Positions 17,781 through 26,597 are shown, counted from the first letter of the stretch. The stretch is DNA of 64,000 nt from Candidatus Aalborgiella aggregata (GCA_016705065.1 JADIYY010000002.1:434001-498000); one strand, 5' to 3'. Numbers and translations: made by a program. Notes: generated by a model not told the origin, from the sequence alone.

Positions 17781-18416
17781 ATGTCTAAGCTCAAGCCCAT
17801 CACGCCTAAAAAGAAACCAACTCTAAAACGACCAAGCACACCGCCAGGTGAAGTCCGCATCATCGGTGGACAATGGAAGCGAACCAAGCTAGCTGTAGCG
17901 CACTTCCCAGGCCTGCGTCCTACACCCGATCGCGTTCGCGAGACCTTGTTCAACTGGCTGGGGCAAGACATGAGTGGCATGCATTGTGTCGATGCCTTCG
18001 CAGGCACGGGTGTATTGGGGTTTGAAGCAGCTTCACGCGGTGCTGCACATGTGCTGATGGTAGAACAACAGTCGCAAGTGCTGGCGCAATTGCAATCAAC
18101 TGCCACCAAATTACAAGCCAAGACAGTAAAAGTCGAGCGTGGCGATGGTGTGAGCGCCTTGAAAATCATTTCTGCCAAAAGCATCGATGTGGTGTTTTTG
18201 GATCCGCCCTTTGATGCAATTGGCGTGGCCGATGCAGCCCTTTCTGCAGCCAGCCGCGTGGTCAAAGACACTGGTTACATCTATTTCGAATCACCCAAAG
18301 CCTTAACTGCAGATGAAGCCGAAGTTTATGGCTTGCTGCTGCACCGCCAAGGCAAAGCAGGCATGGTGCACTACCATCTGCTGCAACGCATACCAGCAAT
18401 CTCAAAAACCGATTGA
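17781..18416 (+). CDS. rsmD: 16S rRNA (guanine-966-N2)-methyltransferase RsmD
   Basis: A 211-residue SAM-dependent methyltransferase that modifies G966 of 16S rRNA during 30S assembly. The RsmD signatures RIIGGQWKRTKL and GLRPTPDRVRETLFNWL come first, then motif I VDAFAGTGVLGFEAASRGA and the catalytic DPPF motif in VVFLDPPFDA. The N-terminus is lysine rich. It is followed by coaD 67 bases on, the rsmD-coaD order common in proteobacteria. Confidence 0.93.
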   Translation: MSKLKPITPKKKPTLKRPSTPPGEVRIIGGQWKRTKLAVAHFPGLRPTPDRVRETLFNWLGQDMSGMHCVDAFAGTGVLGFEAASRGAAHVLMVEQQSQVLAQLQSTATKLQAKTVKVERGDGVSALKIISAKSIDVVFLDPPFDAIGVADAALSAASRVVKDTGYIYFESPKALTADEAEVYGLLLHRQGKAGMVHYHLLQRIPAISKTD

Positions 18417-18483
18417 CCCCAGTCAATTCACTTGATTACGTGGGTGCACTATCAGATTGTGCGTAATTTGAGATAATCCCTGC

Positions 18484-18984
18484 ATGTCCAAACCCGCTAC
18501 TCCAAATCGCATTGCCGTTTACTCAGGCACGTTTGACCCTTTCACTTTAGGGCACGAAGACGTGGCGCGCCGCGCTGCGGGTTTGTTTGACACACTCATC
18601 ATCGCAGTGGCTGCCGCACACCATAAAAAAACACTTTTTAACCTTGAAGCCCGTATAGATATTGCCAAGACTGCTATTAAAAATATAGCTAACGTGAGTG
18701 TCTTGCCATTTGATGGCTTGATCATGGACTTTTGCAAACAACAGTCCGCCACCGCCGTGGTACGCGGCGTACGCAATGTGACCGACTTTGACTACGAAGC
18801 ACAAATGGCGGCCATGAACCGCAAATTGCGACCAGAGGTTGAAACCGTTTTCTTGCTGCCAAGCCTTGATTTACAGCCCATCAGCAGCACATTGGTGCGA
18901 GAAATCAGCAAACTCGGTGGCGATGTCAGTCAAATGGTCAGCCCCGAAGTTGCCAAAGCTTTGGCTGCAGCCCATTCCAAATAG
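18484..18984 (+). CDS. coaD: phosphopantetheine adenylyltransferase CoaD
   Basis: This 166-residue enzyme catalyses the adenylation of 4'-phosphopantetheine, the penultimate step of CoA synthesis. The nucleotidyltransferase motif is YSGTFDPFTLGHEDV (TxGH), the substrate segment is VRGVRNVTDFDYEAQM, and the ISSTLVRE motif is near the C-terminus. Length matches the family. A short hairpin-like stretch (TGCTATTAAAAATATAGC, about 18672-18689) resembles one arm of the dispersed repeat, but is too short to call. Confidence 0.95.
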   Translation: MSKPATPNRIAVYSGTFDPFTLGHEDVARRAAGLFDTLIIAVAAAHHKKTLFNLEARIDIAKTAIKNIANVSVLPFDGLIMDFCKQQSATAVVRGVRNVTDFDYEAQMAAMNRKLRPEVETVFLLPSLDLQPISSTLVREISKLGGDVSQMVSPEVAKALAAAHSK

Positions 18985-19002
18985 ACAACAGGATTTTCAA
19001 AT

Positions 19003-19263
19003 ATGGCACTGATGATTACCGACGAATGCATCAATTGCGATGTGTGCGAGCCTGAATGCCCGAACGATGCCATTCACATGGGCAAAGAATATTACGAGAT
19101 TGATTCCAACAAGTGCACCCAATGCATTGGCCATTTTGACGAACCCCAATGCCGCGAAGTTTGCCCTGTTGACTGCATCCCCTTCGACCCTAAACACGAA
19201 GAGGACGAAGAAACTCTGTGGGCTAAATACCGTCGCTTAACGGCTGCGAAGCAGGCGGTTTGA
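19003..19263 (+). CDS. 2[4Fe-4S] ferredoxin (YfhL type)
   Basis: An 86-residue ferredoxin with two cluster motifs: CINCDVCEPECP and CTQCIGHFDEPQCREVCPVDC. The longer spacing in the second motif is typical of the Allochromatium/YfhL type with very low potential. It begins 18 bases after coaD. The last 41 bases overlap the 3' end of the convergent pth gene, within a 30-bp tandem repeat, which sets its C-terminus AAKQAV. Confidence 0.93.
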   Translation: MALMITDECINCDVCEPECPNDAIHMGKEYYEIDSNKCTQCIGHFDEPQCREVCPVDCIPFDPKHEEDEETLWAKYRRLTAAKQAV

Positions 19264-19930
19264 CATCTTTTGGCTGCGAAGCAGGCAGCTTGTCATCTTT
19301 TGGCTGCGAGGCAAGCGGCTTCACAGCACCATCAGGCTTTGGCGGCTTGGGCCTAGGTGGTTTACTGGTGTGAATCTGCAGCATCGCTTTTTCCATATCA
19401 CCCGCTAAAAAATCAGGCACCGCTTTAAGGCTGCGGTCTATGGTTTGATCAATGGCGATGCGTTCGTCCAGAATTGGTTTTTTCAGCACCCAATCGGCCA
19501 CATCTTTGCCCACGCCGGGGTGACCAATGCCGATGCGCAAGCGCCAGTAATCACCAGTACCCAATTTGGCATGGATATCGCGCAAGCCATTGTGTCCAGC
19601 ATGACCGCCAGCAAACTTCACTTTCGCTTGTCCAGCTGGTACATCCAATTCATCATGCACGACCAAAATTTCATCCGGTGCAATTTTGAAAAATTTGGCT
19701 AAGCTGGCAACCGATTTGCCAGATAGATTCATGAACGTTTGCGGTTGTAGCAACCAAACAGTTTGCCCTTTAACCGTGGCTCGCCCGACCATACCAAAGT
19801 GGCTTTTGTCCATTGACATGGGAGCATTAAGTTGTCGCGCCAATTCGTCGATGAACCAAAAGCCCGCATTGTGGCGCGTAGCCGCATAGTCTGGGCCCGG
19901 ATTACCCAATCCGACAAATAGTTTAATCAT
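19223..19930 (-). CDS. pth: peptidyl-tRNA hydrolase with repeat tail
   Basis: Pth recycles tRNA by cleaving peptidyl-tRNA released from ribosomes. From the ATG at 19930 the protein has 235 residues: IKLFVGLGNPGPDYAATRHN with catalytic His20, then LVVHDELDVPAG and GHAGHNGLRD. The core ends near residue 190; the remaining about 45 residues are a Pro/Lys-rich tail with ten-residue repeats (ASQPKD), encoded by a tandem DNA repeat overlapping the ferredoxin gene on the other strand. Such a tail is not part of the enzyme fold. It lies 25 bases behind the thioredoxin-like gene on the same strand. Confidence 0.92.
   Translation of the reverse strand: MIKLFVGLGNPGPDYAATRHNAGFWFIDELARQLNAPMSMDKSHFGMVGRATVKGQTVWLLQPQTFMNLSGKSVASLAKFFKIAPDEILVVHDELDVPAGQAKVKFAGGHAGHNGLRDIHAKLGTGDYWRLRIGIGHPGVGKDVADWVLKKPILDERIAIDQTIDRSLKAVPDFLAGDMEKAMLQIHTSKPPRPKPPKPDGAVKPLASQPKDDKLPASQPKDVKPPASQPLSDGI
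19242..19327. repeat. 30-bp tandem repeat, about 2.9 units
   Basis: Units beginning GGCTGCGAAGCAGGC at 19242 and 19272 and GGCTGCGAGGCAAGC at 19302 are spaced exactly 30 bases apart. The first holds the ferredoxin stop codon; on the other strand all three encode the ten-residue repeat ASQPKDxKxP of the peptidyl-tRNA hydrolase tail. Confidence 0.85.
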
Positions 19931-19955
19931 GCGGTTTGCAATCTGCGAATGAAAA

Positions 19956-20450
19956 TCAAGAAACCAAGAGCTTTTCAATCAAGGCATGCAGCTCCGCAAA
20001 ATTGGGCTCGCCCACATAGCGCTTCACGATTTGCCCTTGTTTGTCCACCAAGTAGGTGGTGGGTGTGAGTTTCACATCGCCCCATGCTTTGGCCACAGCG
20101 CCTGTGTTGTCAATGGCAACTTTGAATGGCAGCTCGCGCGTTTTGGCAAAATGCACCACATAGGCGGGGGTGTCATAGTCCATTGCCACGGCCATTGTTT
20201 CATAGCCCTTTGCCTTGTATTTTTGATGTGTTTCGACCAATTTGGGCATTTCAGCGATACAGGTTACGCAACTGGTTGCCCAAAAATTCACCAAGGTTAC
20301 TTTGCCTTTGAAATCAGCCGTGTACTGTTTGCTGCCATCGAGCAAAACAAAAGTTGATTCAGGCGCAGGCTCTTTGCCTGCCGTCAAGAACACGGTGGCA
20401 CTGATGGCTAAAACGGCAATGCCAATGGCGGCAGTCAGGTATTTCTTCAT
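19956..20450 (-). CDS. TlpA-like thioredoxin-family protein, membrane anchored
   Basis: From the ATG at 20450 (MKKYLTAAIGIAVLAISATVFL) this is a 164-residue protein with an N-terminal membrane anchor or signal, and a thioredoxin fold facing the periplasm. The redox motif is WATSCVTC (CxxC), the cis-Pro loop is LTPTTYLVDKQG, and the AhpC/TSA-like segment VAMDYDTPAY is present. It is probably a thiol-disulfide reductase of the TlpA/ResA kind. The partner is not identifiable; no cytochrome c maturation genes are nearby. Confidence 0.85.
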   Translation of the reverse strand: MKKYLTAAIGIAVLAISATVFLTAGKEPAPESTFVLLDGSKQYTADFKGKVTLVNFWATSCVTCIAEMPKLVETHQKYKAKGYETMAVAMDYDTPAYVVHFAKTRELPFKVAIDNTGAVAKAWGDVKLTPTTYLVDKQGQIVKRYVGEPNFAELHALIEKLLVS

Positions 20451-20544
20451 GCGTTTATTTTCGCAGAGATTGCGGGCTGATGCACAAATCACCCAAGTAG
20501 GTCTCAATCAGGCAAAACCCACAGCAAACGCTTTTTTTCTATCA

Positions 20545-20572
20545 TGCATAACCTTATGCAAATAATGCATAA
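20545..20572. promoter_or_regulatory. palindromic site upstream of pckG
   Basis: TGCATAA-CC-TTATGCA (20545-20560) is a perfect 7-2-7 palindrome, and a third half-site TGCATAA follows at 20566. It sits 80-105 bases before the pckG start, where a regulator of gluconeogenesis could bind. The protein is unknown. Confidence 0.5.
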
Positions 20573-20651
20573 ATTTCCCTGTGATTGACAGATAACGCGC
20601 GGTTTGGCTCCATAGAATCAATCCAATTTTTTTAAACTTTGGAGTAATCTG

Positions 20652-22535
20652 ATGACTGCACCCGCCTTGAACGCACCTGCGTATGTGAAGAATGCCAAGT
20701 TGATCGCTTGGGTGGCCGAAATGGCCGCATTGACCAAACCCAAAGACATTTATTGGTGCGATGGCACTGAAGAAGAATACCAACGCCTGTGCCAACAATT
20801 GGTCGATGCCGGCACTTTCAAAAAGCTCAACCCTGCCAAGCGCCCTAACAGCTTCTTAGCCTGTTCAGATCCATCTGACGTGGCCCGCGTGGAAGACCGC
20901 ACCTACATTTGTAGCGAGAAAAAAGAAAACGCAGGCCCTACCAACAATTGGATGGCACCTGCAGACATGCGTCAATTGTTGCAAACCGGCAAAGACGGCC
21001 AAAAAGCTTTGTTCGATGGCTGCATGTCAGGCCGCACCATGTATGTGGTGCCATTTTCTATGGGCCCATTGGGCAGCCCGATTGCCCACATTGGCATTGA
21101 GTTGTCTGACAGCGCCTATGTGGCCGTGAACCAACGCATCATGACCCGCATGGGCAAAGCCGTGTACGACGTGCTGGGCGCTGATGGCGCTTTTGTGCCT
21201 TGCATGCACACCGTGGGCGCGCCTTTGGCCGCTGGACAAGCCGATGTGAAATGGCCTTGCAACACCACCAAATACATTGTCCACTACCCAGAAACACGTG
21301 AAATCTGGAGCTATGGCTCTGGCTACGGTGGCAACGCTTTGTTGGGCAAAAAATGCTTTGCCTTGCGCATTGCATCCAATATGGGCCGCGACCAAGGCTG
21401 GTTGGCTGAGCACATGTTGATTTTGGGCGTGACCAATCCACAAGGCAAGAAATACCACATCGCAGCTGCTTTCCCATCTGCTTGCGGCAAAACCAATTTC
21501 TCTATGTTGGTGCCGCCAGCAGGTTTTGAAGGCTGGAAAGTCACCACCATCGGCGACGACATTGCTTGGATCAAACCACATGCTGATGGCAAGATGTATG
21601 CCATCAACCCTGAAGCAGGTTATTTTGGTGTCGCGCCTGGTACCAACATGCATACCAACCCCAATTGCATGCGCTCGCTCGATAAAAACGTGATTTTCAC
21701 CAACGTGGCACTGACCGACGATGGCGATGTGTGGTGGGAAGGCATGGAAAAAGACACAGGCAAAATCCCAGACCATTTGATTGACTGGCAAGGCAAAGAC
21801 TGGACACCGCAAATCGCCAAAGAAACTGGCGCAAAGGCTGCGCACCCCAATTCACGTTTCACCGTGTCCGCCATCAACAACCCCGCTTTAGATCCTGAGT
21901 GGGACAACCCCAACGGCGTGGCGATTGATGCCTTCATGTTCGGCGGCCGTCGTTCCACCACCGTGCCTTTGGTCACCGAAGCACGCAGCTGGATGGAAGG
22001 TGTCTACATGGCAGCCACCATGGGCTCTGAAACCACAGCAGCAGCGGTCGGTCAAATGGGTGTGGTGCGCCGCGATCCGTTTGCCATGTTGCCATTCTGC
22101 GGCTACAACATGAGCGATTACTTCAAGCATTGGCTGGACATGGAGCACAAATTAGAAGAGTCTGGCCATACCTTGCCCAACATCTACTGCGTCAACTGGT
22201 TCCGCAAAGGCGCCGATGGCAAATTCGTTTGGCCCGGTTACGGTGAAAACATGCGCGTCATGAAATGGATGATTGACCGCATCGAAGGCAAAGCCACACA
22301 GTCACCACAAGCACAAGAAAATATTTTTGGCTTAAGCCCCAAATACAAAGACTTGAACTGGTCTGGTTTGGCATTCAGCCAAGACGAATTCAACACCGTT
22401 ACCAGCATTGACAAAGCGGCTTGGACCGATGAGTTGAAACTGCATGACGAGTTGTTCACCCAACTGGCCTACCACCTGCCTGCCGAATTATCACAAACCA
22501 AAGCGCAACTGCAAGCGCGTGTGGCTGCGCTGTAA
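20652..22535 (+). CDS. pckG: phosphoenolpyruvate carboxykinase (GTP)
   Basis: A 627-residue cytosolic enzyme converting oxaloacetate and GTP to PEP, the entry step of gluconeogenesis. The start has a GGAG site nine bases upstream. The P-loop with its reactive cysteine, FPSACGKTNFSML, is near residue 275; IGDDIAWIKPHADG and FMFGGRRSTTVPLV are further GTP-type PEPCK hallmarks, and the length fits the GTP class rather than the shorter ATP class. With the malate synthase at 41.7 kb it suggests growth on acids rather than sugars. A palindrome at 20545-20560 may regulate it. Confidence 0.96.
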   Translation: MTAPALNAPAYVKNAKLIAWVAEMAALTKPKDIYWCDGTEEEYQRLCQQLVDAGTFKKLNPAKRPNSFLACSDPSDVARVEDRTYICSEKKENAGPTNNWMAPADMRQLLQTGKDGQKALFDGCMSGRTMYVVPFSMGPLGSPIAHIGIELSDSAYVAVNQRIMTRMGKAVYDVLGADGAFVPCMHTVGAPLAAGQADVKWPCNTTKYIVHYPETREIWSYGSGYGGNALLGKKCFALRIASNMGRDQGWLAEHMLILGVTNPQGKKYHIAAAFPSACGKTNFSMLVPPAGFEGWKVTTIGDDIAWIKPHADGKMYAINPEAGYFGVAPGTNMHTNPNCMRSLDKNVIFTNVALTDDGDVWWEGMEKDTGKIPDHLIDWQGKDWTPQIAKETGAKAAHPNSRFTVSAINNPALDPEWDNPNGVAIDAFMFGGRRSTTVPLVTEARSWMEGVYMAATMGSETTAAAVGQMGVVRRDPFAMLPFCGYNMSDYFKHWLDMEHKLEESGHTLPNIYCVNWFRKGADGKFVWPGYGENMRVMKWMIDRIEGKATQSPQAQENIFGLSPKYKDLNWSGLAFSQDEFNTVTSIDKAAWTDELKLHDELFTQLAYHLPAELSQTKAQLQARVAAL

Positions 22536-22585
22536 AGCAAACGTCATATAAGACGCTGGCAGAGGCAATTATTTATATAAAATTG

Positions 22586-22634
22586 ACCTCTAGCCGGCGT
22601 ATTTATTGCCTATATTGCTATCAAATAGATAGCG
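22586..22634 (-). repeat. dispersed hairpin repeat, intergenic, after phhA
   Basis: On the minus strand GCTATC-TATTT-GATAGC forms a perfect stem, followed by AATATAGGCAATAAATACG and CCGGCTAGAGGT. It lies just past the phhA stop and before the end of pckG, where the hairpin could slow transcription from either side. Confidence 0.82.
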
Positions 22635-22644
22635 ATTAGCACGT

Positions 22645-23484
22645 TTAGCGCGTTTTTGCGTGATAACTGCCTGTTCCTCGACTGAATAATTCATCCTGCG
22701 CCAATAGCTGGCCAGGCGGGATATCGGCCTTGTCTTCAATCTGCGCATAAAGCGGTGCAAAATCAATTTTGGCCAGAGCTAGCAAGTCATCCAAACTCTG
22801 AATGACAAAATAGGTTTCCTGAAAATCGTCGATGCGGTAATCGGTTTGCATCACGCGCTGCAAGTCAAAGGCCACACGATTGGGCGATGCATCCTCCAAG
22901 GCGAAGAGGCTTTCGGAATGCGACGAGGCGATGCCCGCCCCATAAATACGCAAACCGTCTGCCTGCTTGACCAAACCAAACTCCACGGTGTACCAATACA
23001 CCCGCGCCAAATTCGTCAGTTTACCCAGCTTTTGCGCACGCAAGCCACCCACGCCATAGGCTTGTATAAAGTCGGCTAAGGCGGGGTTCATCAGCATGGG
23101 CACGTGGCCAAAGACGTCGTGAAATACATCAGGCTCTTCAAGGTAATCCAGTTCGTCTGGTTTGCGAATGAACTGCCCTGCTGGGAAACGCCGGTTTGCC
23201 AAGTGCTCAAAAAAAACATCATCTGGCACCAAGCCAGGTACGGCGACGACCTGCCAACCAGTGCGTGGCAGCAACACCTCGTTCAATTTGTGGAAGTCTG
23301 GAATTTCGTCTGCGACCATGGGCAAGTCACGCATGCCCTGCACAAATTCGTCGCAGGCGCGGCCCGGTAGCAGCTTGGATTGGCGCTCAAACAGCGTTTT
23401 CCAGGTCGCGTGATCAGCGGTGCTGTAGCTGCTCCAGCCTTGGTCAATCGTCCAGTCTGGACGGGTGACTTGATTGGCTTTCAT
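22645..23484 (-). CDS. phhA: phenylalanine 4-hydroxylase
   Basis: This 279-residue pterin-dependent iron enzyme turns phenylalanine into tyrosine. The iron ligands are His122 and His127 in DVFHDVFGH and Glu168 in YWYTVEFG; the bacterial form has no regulatory domain, as here. Its start overlaps the stop of phhB by four bases, so the two are translationally coupled. The operon stands alone, bracketed by two copies of the dispersed repeat in the same orientation. Confidence 0.95.
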   Translation of the reverse strand: MKANQVTRPDWTIDQGWSSYSTADHATWKTLFERQSKLLPGRACDEFVQGMRDLPMVADEIPDFHKLNEVLLPRTGWQVVAVPGLVPDDVFFEHLANRRFPAGQFIRKPDELDYLEEPDVFHDVFGHVPMLMNPALADFIQAYGVGGLRAQKLGKLTNLARVYWYTVEFGLVKQADGLRIYGAGIASSHSESLFALEDASPNRVAFDLQRVMQTDYRIDDFQETYFVIQSLDDLLALAKIDFAPLYAQIEDKADIPPGQLLAQDELFSRGTGSYHAKTR

Positions 23485-23786
23485 GGCGCATGAAAGTTGG
23501 CAAAAGCGGCGTCAGCATAATGCGCCAAATCAATATCCTGCTGCGACAAGCCATTCACATCATGCGTTGTCAGTGTGATGGTGACACGGTTGTACACATT
23601 GAACCACTCGGGGTGGTGATTGCGCTTTTCTGATTGAATGGCAATTTGCGTCATGAAGGCAAACGCTTGTGCGAAATCTGCCAAGACAAATTCGCGGGTA
23701 ATGGCACCGCGCACGTCGTCATGCTTCCAATTCGGCAGGGTTGCGAGCAACTCTGTAGAGGATGTCTTGTTTAATTTTTCAACCAT
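23481..23786 (-). CDS. phhB: pterin-4a-carbinolamine dehydratase
   Basis: This 101-residue enzyme regenerates the tetrahydropterin cofactor used by phenylalanine hydroxylase. The active-site motif EKRNHHPEWFNVYNRVTITLTTHD is split here into its His pair (NHHPEW) and the VTITLTTHD strand. It comes before phhA, the reverse of the order in many relatives. Its likely ribosome site AGAGGT, nine to ten bases before the ATG, is the end of a dispersed hairpin repeat. Confidence 0.93.
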   Translation of the reverse strand: MVEKLNKTSSTELLATLPNWKHDDVRGAITREFVLADFAQAFAFMTQIAIQSEKRNHHPEWFNVYNRVTITLTTHDVNGLSQQDIDLAHYADAAFANFHAP

Positions 23787-23790
23787 AAAA

Positions 23791-23842
23791 TGTACCTCTA
23801 GCCGGCGTATTAATTGCCTAAGTTGCTATTAAAATTGCAGCA
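23791..23842 (-). repeat. dispersed hairpin repeat, intergenic, at phhB start
   Basis: On the minus strand it reads GCAATTTTAATAGCAACTT then AGGCAATTAATACGCCGG and CTAGAGGTA, ending four bases before the phhB ATG. It keeps the TAG that coding copies lose, and its right end provides a Shine-Dalgarno-like AGAGG. Confidence 0.8.
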
Positions 23843-23880
23843 TTTATGCGTATTTAGCAGTGCCGAACGCTTGGATTCGA

Positions 23881-24874
23881 CTAATCAATTTTGATGCCAG
23901 CTGACTTGATCAGCGCACCGTATTTAGCGTGTTCAGCTTGCACAAATTTGGCAAATTCGGCAGGGCTTAAACGCTCGGGTGTGAAACCCATTTTGCTGAA
24001 TTTGTCTTTGTTTTCAGCTGCGTTCATGGTGTCTGCAAACGCGTTGGCGTATTTTTGAACATCCGCATCGCTCAGGTGGCTGGGTGCAAAAATGCCAAAC
24101 CAAGTTGATACATCAAAACCTTTTACAGTATCGTTAATGGGTGGAACATCTGGCAAAGCTTCGCTGCGTTTTTGTGTGGTCACACCCAGTGCCAATAATT
24201 TGCCGGCGCGGATTTGCGTGAGAGCCGATGCCAAGTTGTCAAACATCACATCCACTTGCCCTGACAATAAAGCCAACTGTGCTGGTCCTGCCCCTGAATA
24301 TGGAATATGCACCATGCTGCTTTGCGTGAGCGACTTCAACATTTCACCCGCAATGTGCCCAATGCTGCCATTGCCGCCAGAGCTGTAATTCAGCTTACCC
24401 GGATTTTTTTTGATGTACGCCACCAAGTCAGCGCGTGCTGCGAATATTTAATTTATTGGCTTGCTCAACATTCATCACCAACACATTGGGTATTTGCGCC
24501 ACCAAAGTGACTGGTTTGAAGTCTTTAATGGGGTCAAACGGGTAGTTGGGCATCAGCCACGGGTTGGCAGCGTGCGTGGCGATGGCACCCATCAGCAACT
24601 GTTGGCTGCCTGCAGCTGACTTGGCAACTTGGTTGGCACCGATGGTGCCTCCCGCGCCAGGTTTGTTTTCAACCACAACTGTTGTGTCCAACTTGCTGCG
24701 TGCACCATCAGCCAATATGCGGGCTGAAATATCCAATGGACCACCTGCGGGGTAAGGCACAACAATGGTGATGGGCTTGTTTTGCGCCACAACCAGGGTA
24801 GGTAGAGTGACGATGGCACTGGCCAACAAGGCTGGCAACAATGACAGTGCGAGGGTGAGTTGACGACGGTTCAT
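23881..24874 (-). pseudogene. Bug/TctC-type binding protein, frameshifted
   Basis: Two adjoining minus-strand frames add up to a normal Bug protein of about 330 residues. The first (MNRRQLTLALSLLPALLAS, signal peptide) carries VVPYPAGGPLDISARIL and NKPGAGGTIGANQVAKSA and stops at a TGA at 24428 after EQANKLNI. The second resumes with ARADLVAYIKKNPGKLNYSS and continues through HIPYSGAGPAQLALLSGQVD to the end. A one-base indel near 24440-24450 explains the break. No transporter membrane genes are near. It may be a true pseudogene or a sequence error. Confidence 0.72.
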
Positions 24875-25014
24875 GTGGGTGTCTTTCTAAAAATTGCTGA
24901 ATAAGTGATGATAAACGCACAAAAATTTAAGTTTCCACCTCTAAATCAGTTAATTTTGCTGCGTTGCAACAATTTATCGCTGGACTTCTTCGGGTTTACC
25001 CTTATATTGTCAGT

Positions 25015-25620
25015 GTGAAGAAAACTAAACACATCGAGATTATCCCTATACGCACTTTGAGCGCTTGGCACAAAGGGCGCATCGCTGCGCATTTGCTCGC
25101 TTTAAGTGAGGAGGATCGCTATTTGCGTTTTGGATACAACGCCAGTGACGCACAAATTCAAAGTTACATCGATGGATTGGACTTTGAACGCGATGATTTT
25201 TACGGCATTTTTAACCGCAATTTAGATTTACTGGCCGTTGCGCACATTGCCTTTACCACAGGTCTCGACCAGCAACGCCATGCTGAATTTGGCGTGTCGG
25301 TTAACAAAGCGGCGCGGCATCGTGGCTACGGATCGCGTTTGTTTGAGCGTGCAGCCTTGCGCGCACGCAATGAGGGTGTCGCCATCATGCACATCAATGC
25401 CTTGAGTCAAAATTCGGCCATGATAAAAATTGCGCGCAAAGCGGGTGCCTTGGTCGAAAACCATGGCTCAGACTCGGAAGCCCATTTGAAATTACCCCAT
25501 GCAACCTTGTCATCTCGGCTGTCTGAGATGATGGAAAGCCACATGGCGCAGATTGATTACGGCATCAAATTTCATGCGAAAAATGCGCAAAAATTTTGGT
25601 CAGTTTTGAACGGTCACTGA
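25015..25620 (+). CDS. GNAT-family N-acetyltransferase
   Basis: About 201 residues from the GTG at 25015; a TTG at 24964 would add 17 residues, and neither start has a clear ribosome site. The acetyl-CoA loop is seen as FGVSVNKAARHRGYGSRLFERAALRARNEG (motif A RHRGYGS), followed by INALSQNSAMIKIARKAGA, where the Asn-Ser-Ala-Met-Ile helix is typical. The substrate is unknown. It stands alone, 75 bases before corC. Confidence 0.8.
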   Translation: MKKTKHIEIIPIRTLSAWHKGRIAAHLLALSEEDRYLRFGYNASDAQIQSYIDGLDFERDDFYGIFNRNLDLLAVAHIAFTTGLDQQRHAEFGVSVNKAARHRGYGSRLFERAALRARNEGVAIMHINALSQNSAMIKIARKAGALVENHGSDSEAHLKLPHATLSSRLSEMMESHMAQIDYGIKFHAKNAQKFWSVLNGH

Positions 25621-25695
25621 CTTCAGCTATCCTATAGGCTTCGCAACAACTGCGCACAGCCTTGACGGCATTAAAAAACGTGTGCGCCACTGTCA

Positions 25696-26571
25696 GTGTC
25701 AGAACCGAGTCCCAAAAGTAAAACGATTGATAAAACAGCGACTACTGAACGATCTTTGTTCAAAAAAATCGTTGAGTTTCTGAACCCAGGCCCTGATTCC
25801 AAAGATGAACTGATTGAGTCTTTGGCAGAAGCCGAGGACAACGACGTGATAGGCGCGCAAAGCCGTGCCATGCTTGAAGGCGTGATTCGCATGGCGGACA
25901 TGACCGCAGGCGATGTGATGGTGGCCGTGTCACGCATTGATTTACTGAACATTGATGCCGATGCAGATGAGCTGATGCACCAAGTGATAGACACCGCGCA
26001 CTCACGCTTCCCCGTTTACGAAGGGGAGAAAGACAACATCATCGGCATATTGATGGCGAAGGATTTACTCAAATTGCAACGTGCGCCTGAGCTGAATATT
26101 CGCACACTTCTACGCCCACCCGTTTTTGTGCCAGAGTCCAAAGGTCTGAACGATTTGTTGCGCGAATTCAAAGGCAACCGCAACCATTTGGCGATTGTGA
26201 TTGATGAGTTTGGTCGCATGGCAGGTCTCATCACCATTGAAGATGTGTTGGAAGAAATTGTCGGCGAGATTGAAGACGAATTTGATATTGACGACGACCA
26301 AGGCGATATTTTTGGTCTGGCCGATCAAACCTACCGCATCAGCGGCGATACCGCGATTGAGCGCGTGAACGAAACTTTCAACGTTACCTTACTAGAAACC
26401 GACTCTGACAACCAATTTGACACCATTGGAGGCTTGGTGGCGCATGAAATGGGGCATGTGCCCAAACGCGGCGAAAAAACCGTGCTCAATGGTTTGAGTT
26501 TCACCGTGCTGCACACCAAAGGTGGCGCTGTGAAGTGGTTCAAAGTGATGCCTGAACATTTAGCCAAATAG
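25696..26571 (+). CDS. corC: CorC/HlyC-type CBS-domain protein (YbeX)
   Basis: A 291-residue protein from a GTG start. Residues about 60-190 form two CBS domains (MVAVSRIDLLNIDADADEL and GLITIEDVLEEIVGEIEDE), followed by a C-terminal CorC/HlyC domain (YRISGDTAIERVNETF). It lacks the membrane domain of larger relatives. Proteins of this type were linked to Mg2+/Co2+ efflux and, as YbeX, to ribosome function; the exact role is unsettled. The gene lies 26 bases before lnt, the conserved corC-lnt order. Confidence 0.92.
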   Translation: MSEPSPKSKTIDKTATTERSLFKKIVEFLNPGPDSKDELIESLAEAEDNDVIGAQSRAMLEGVIRMADMTAGDVMVAVSRIDLLNIDADADELMHQVIDTAHSRFPVYEGEKDNIIGILMAKDLLKLQRAPELNIRTLLRPPVFVPESKGLNDLLREFKGNRNHLAIVIDEFGRMAGLITIEDVLEEIVGEIEDEFDIDDDQGDIFGLADQTYRISGDTAIERVNETFNVTLLETDSDNQFDTIGGLVAHEMGHVPKRGEKTVLNGLSFTVLHTKGGAVKWFKVMPEHLAK

Positions 26572-26597
26572 TTGAAGCACGCTGTCTATCGTTCACC

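Noticed and set aside
18671..18692. Possible twelfth hairpin repeat in coaD
   Set aside because: Only one stem-like stretch matches; the conserved AGGCAAT and CCGGCTA parts are missing, so it may be chance.
21027..21845. Long minus-strand open frame opposite pckG
   Set aside because: Shadow frame caused by codon bias in pckG; rich in His, Ala and Arg without motifs.
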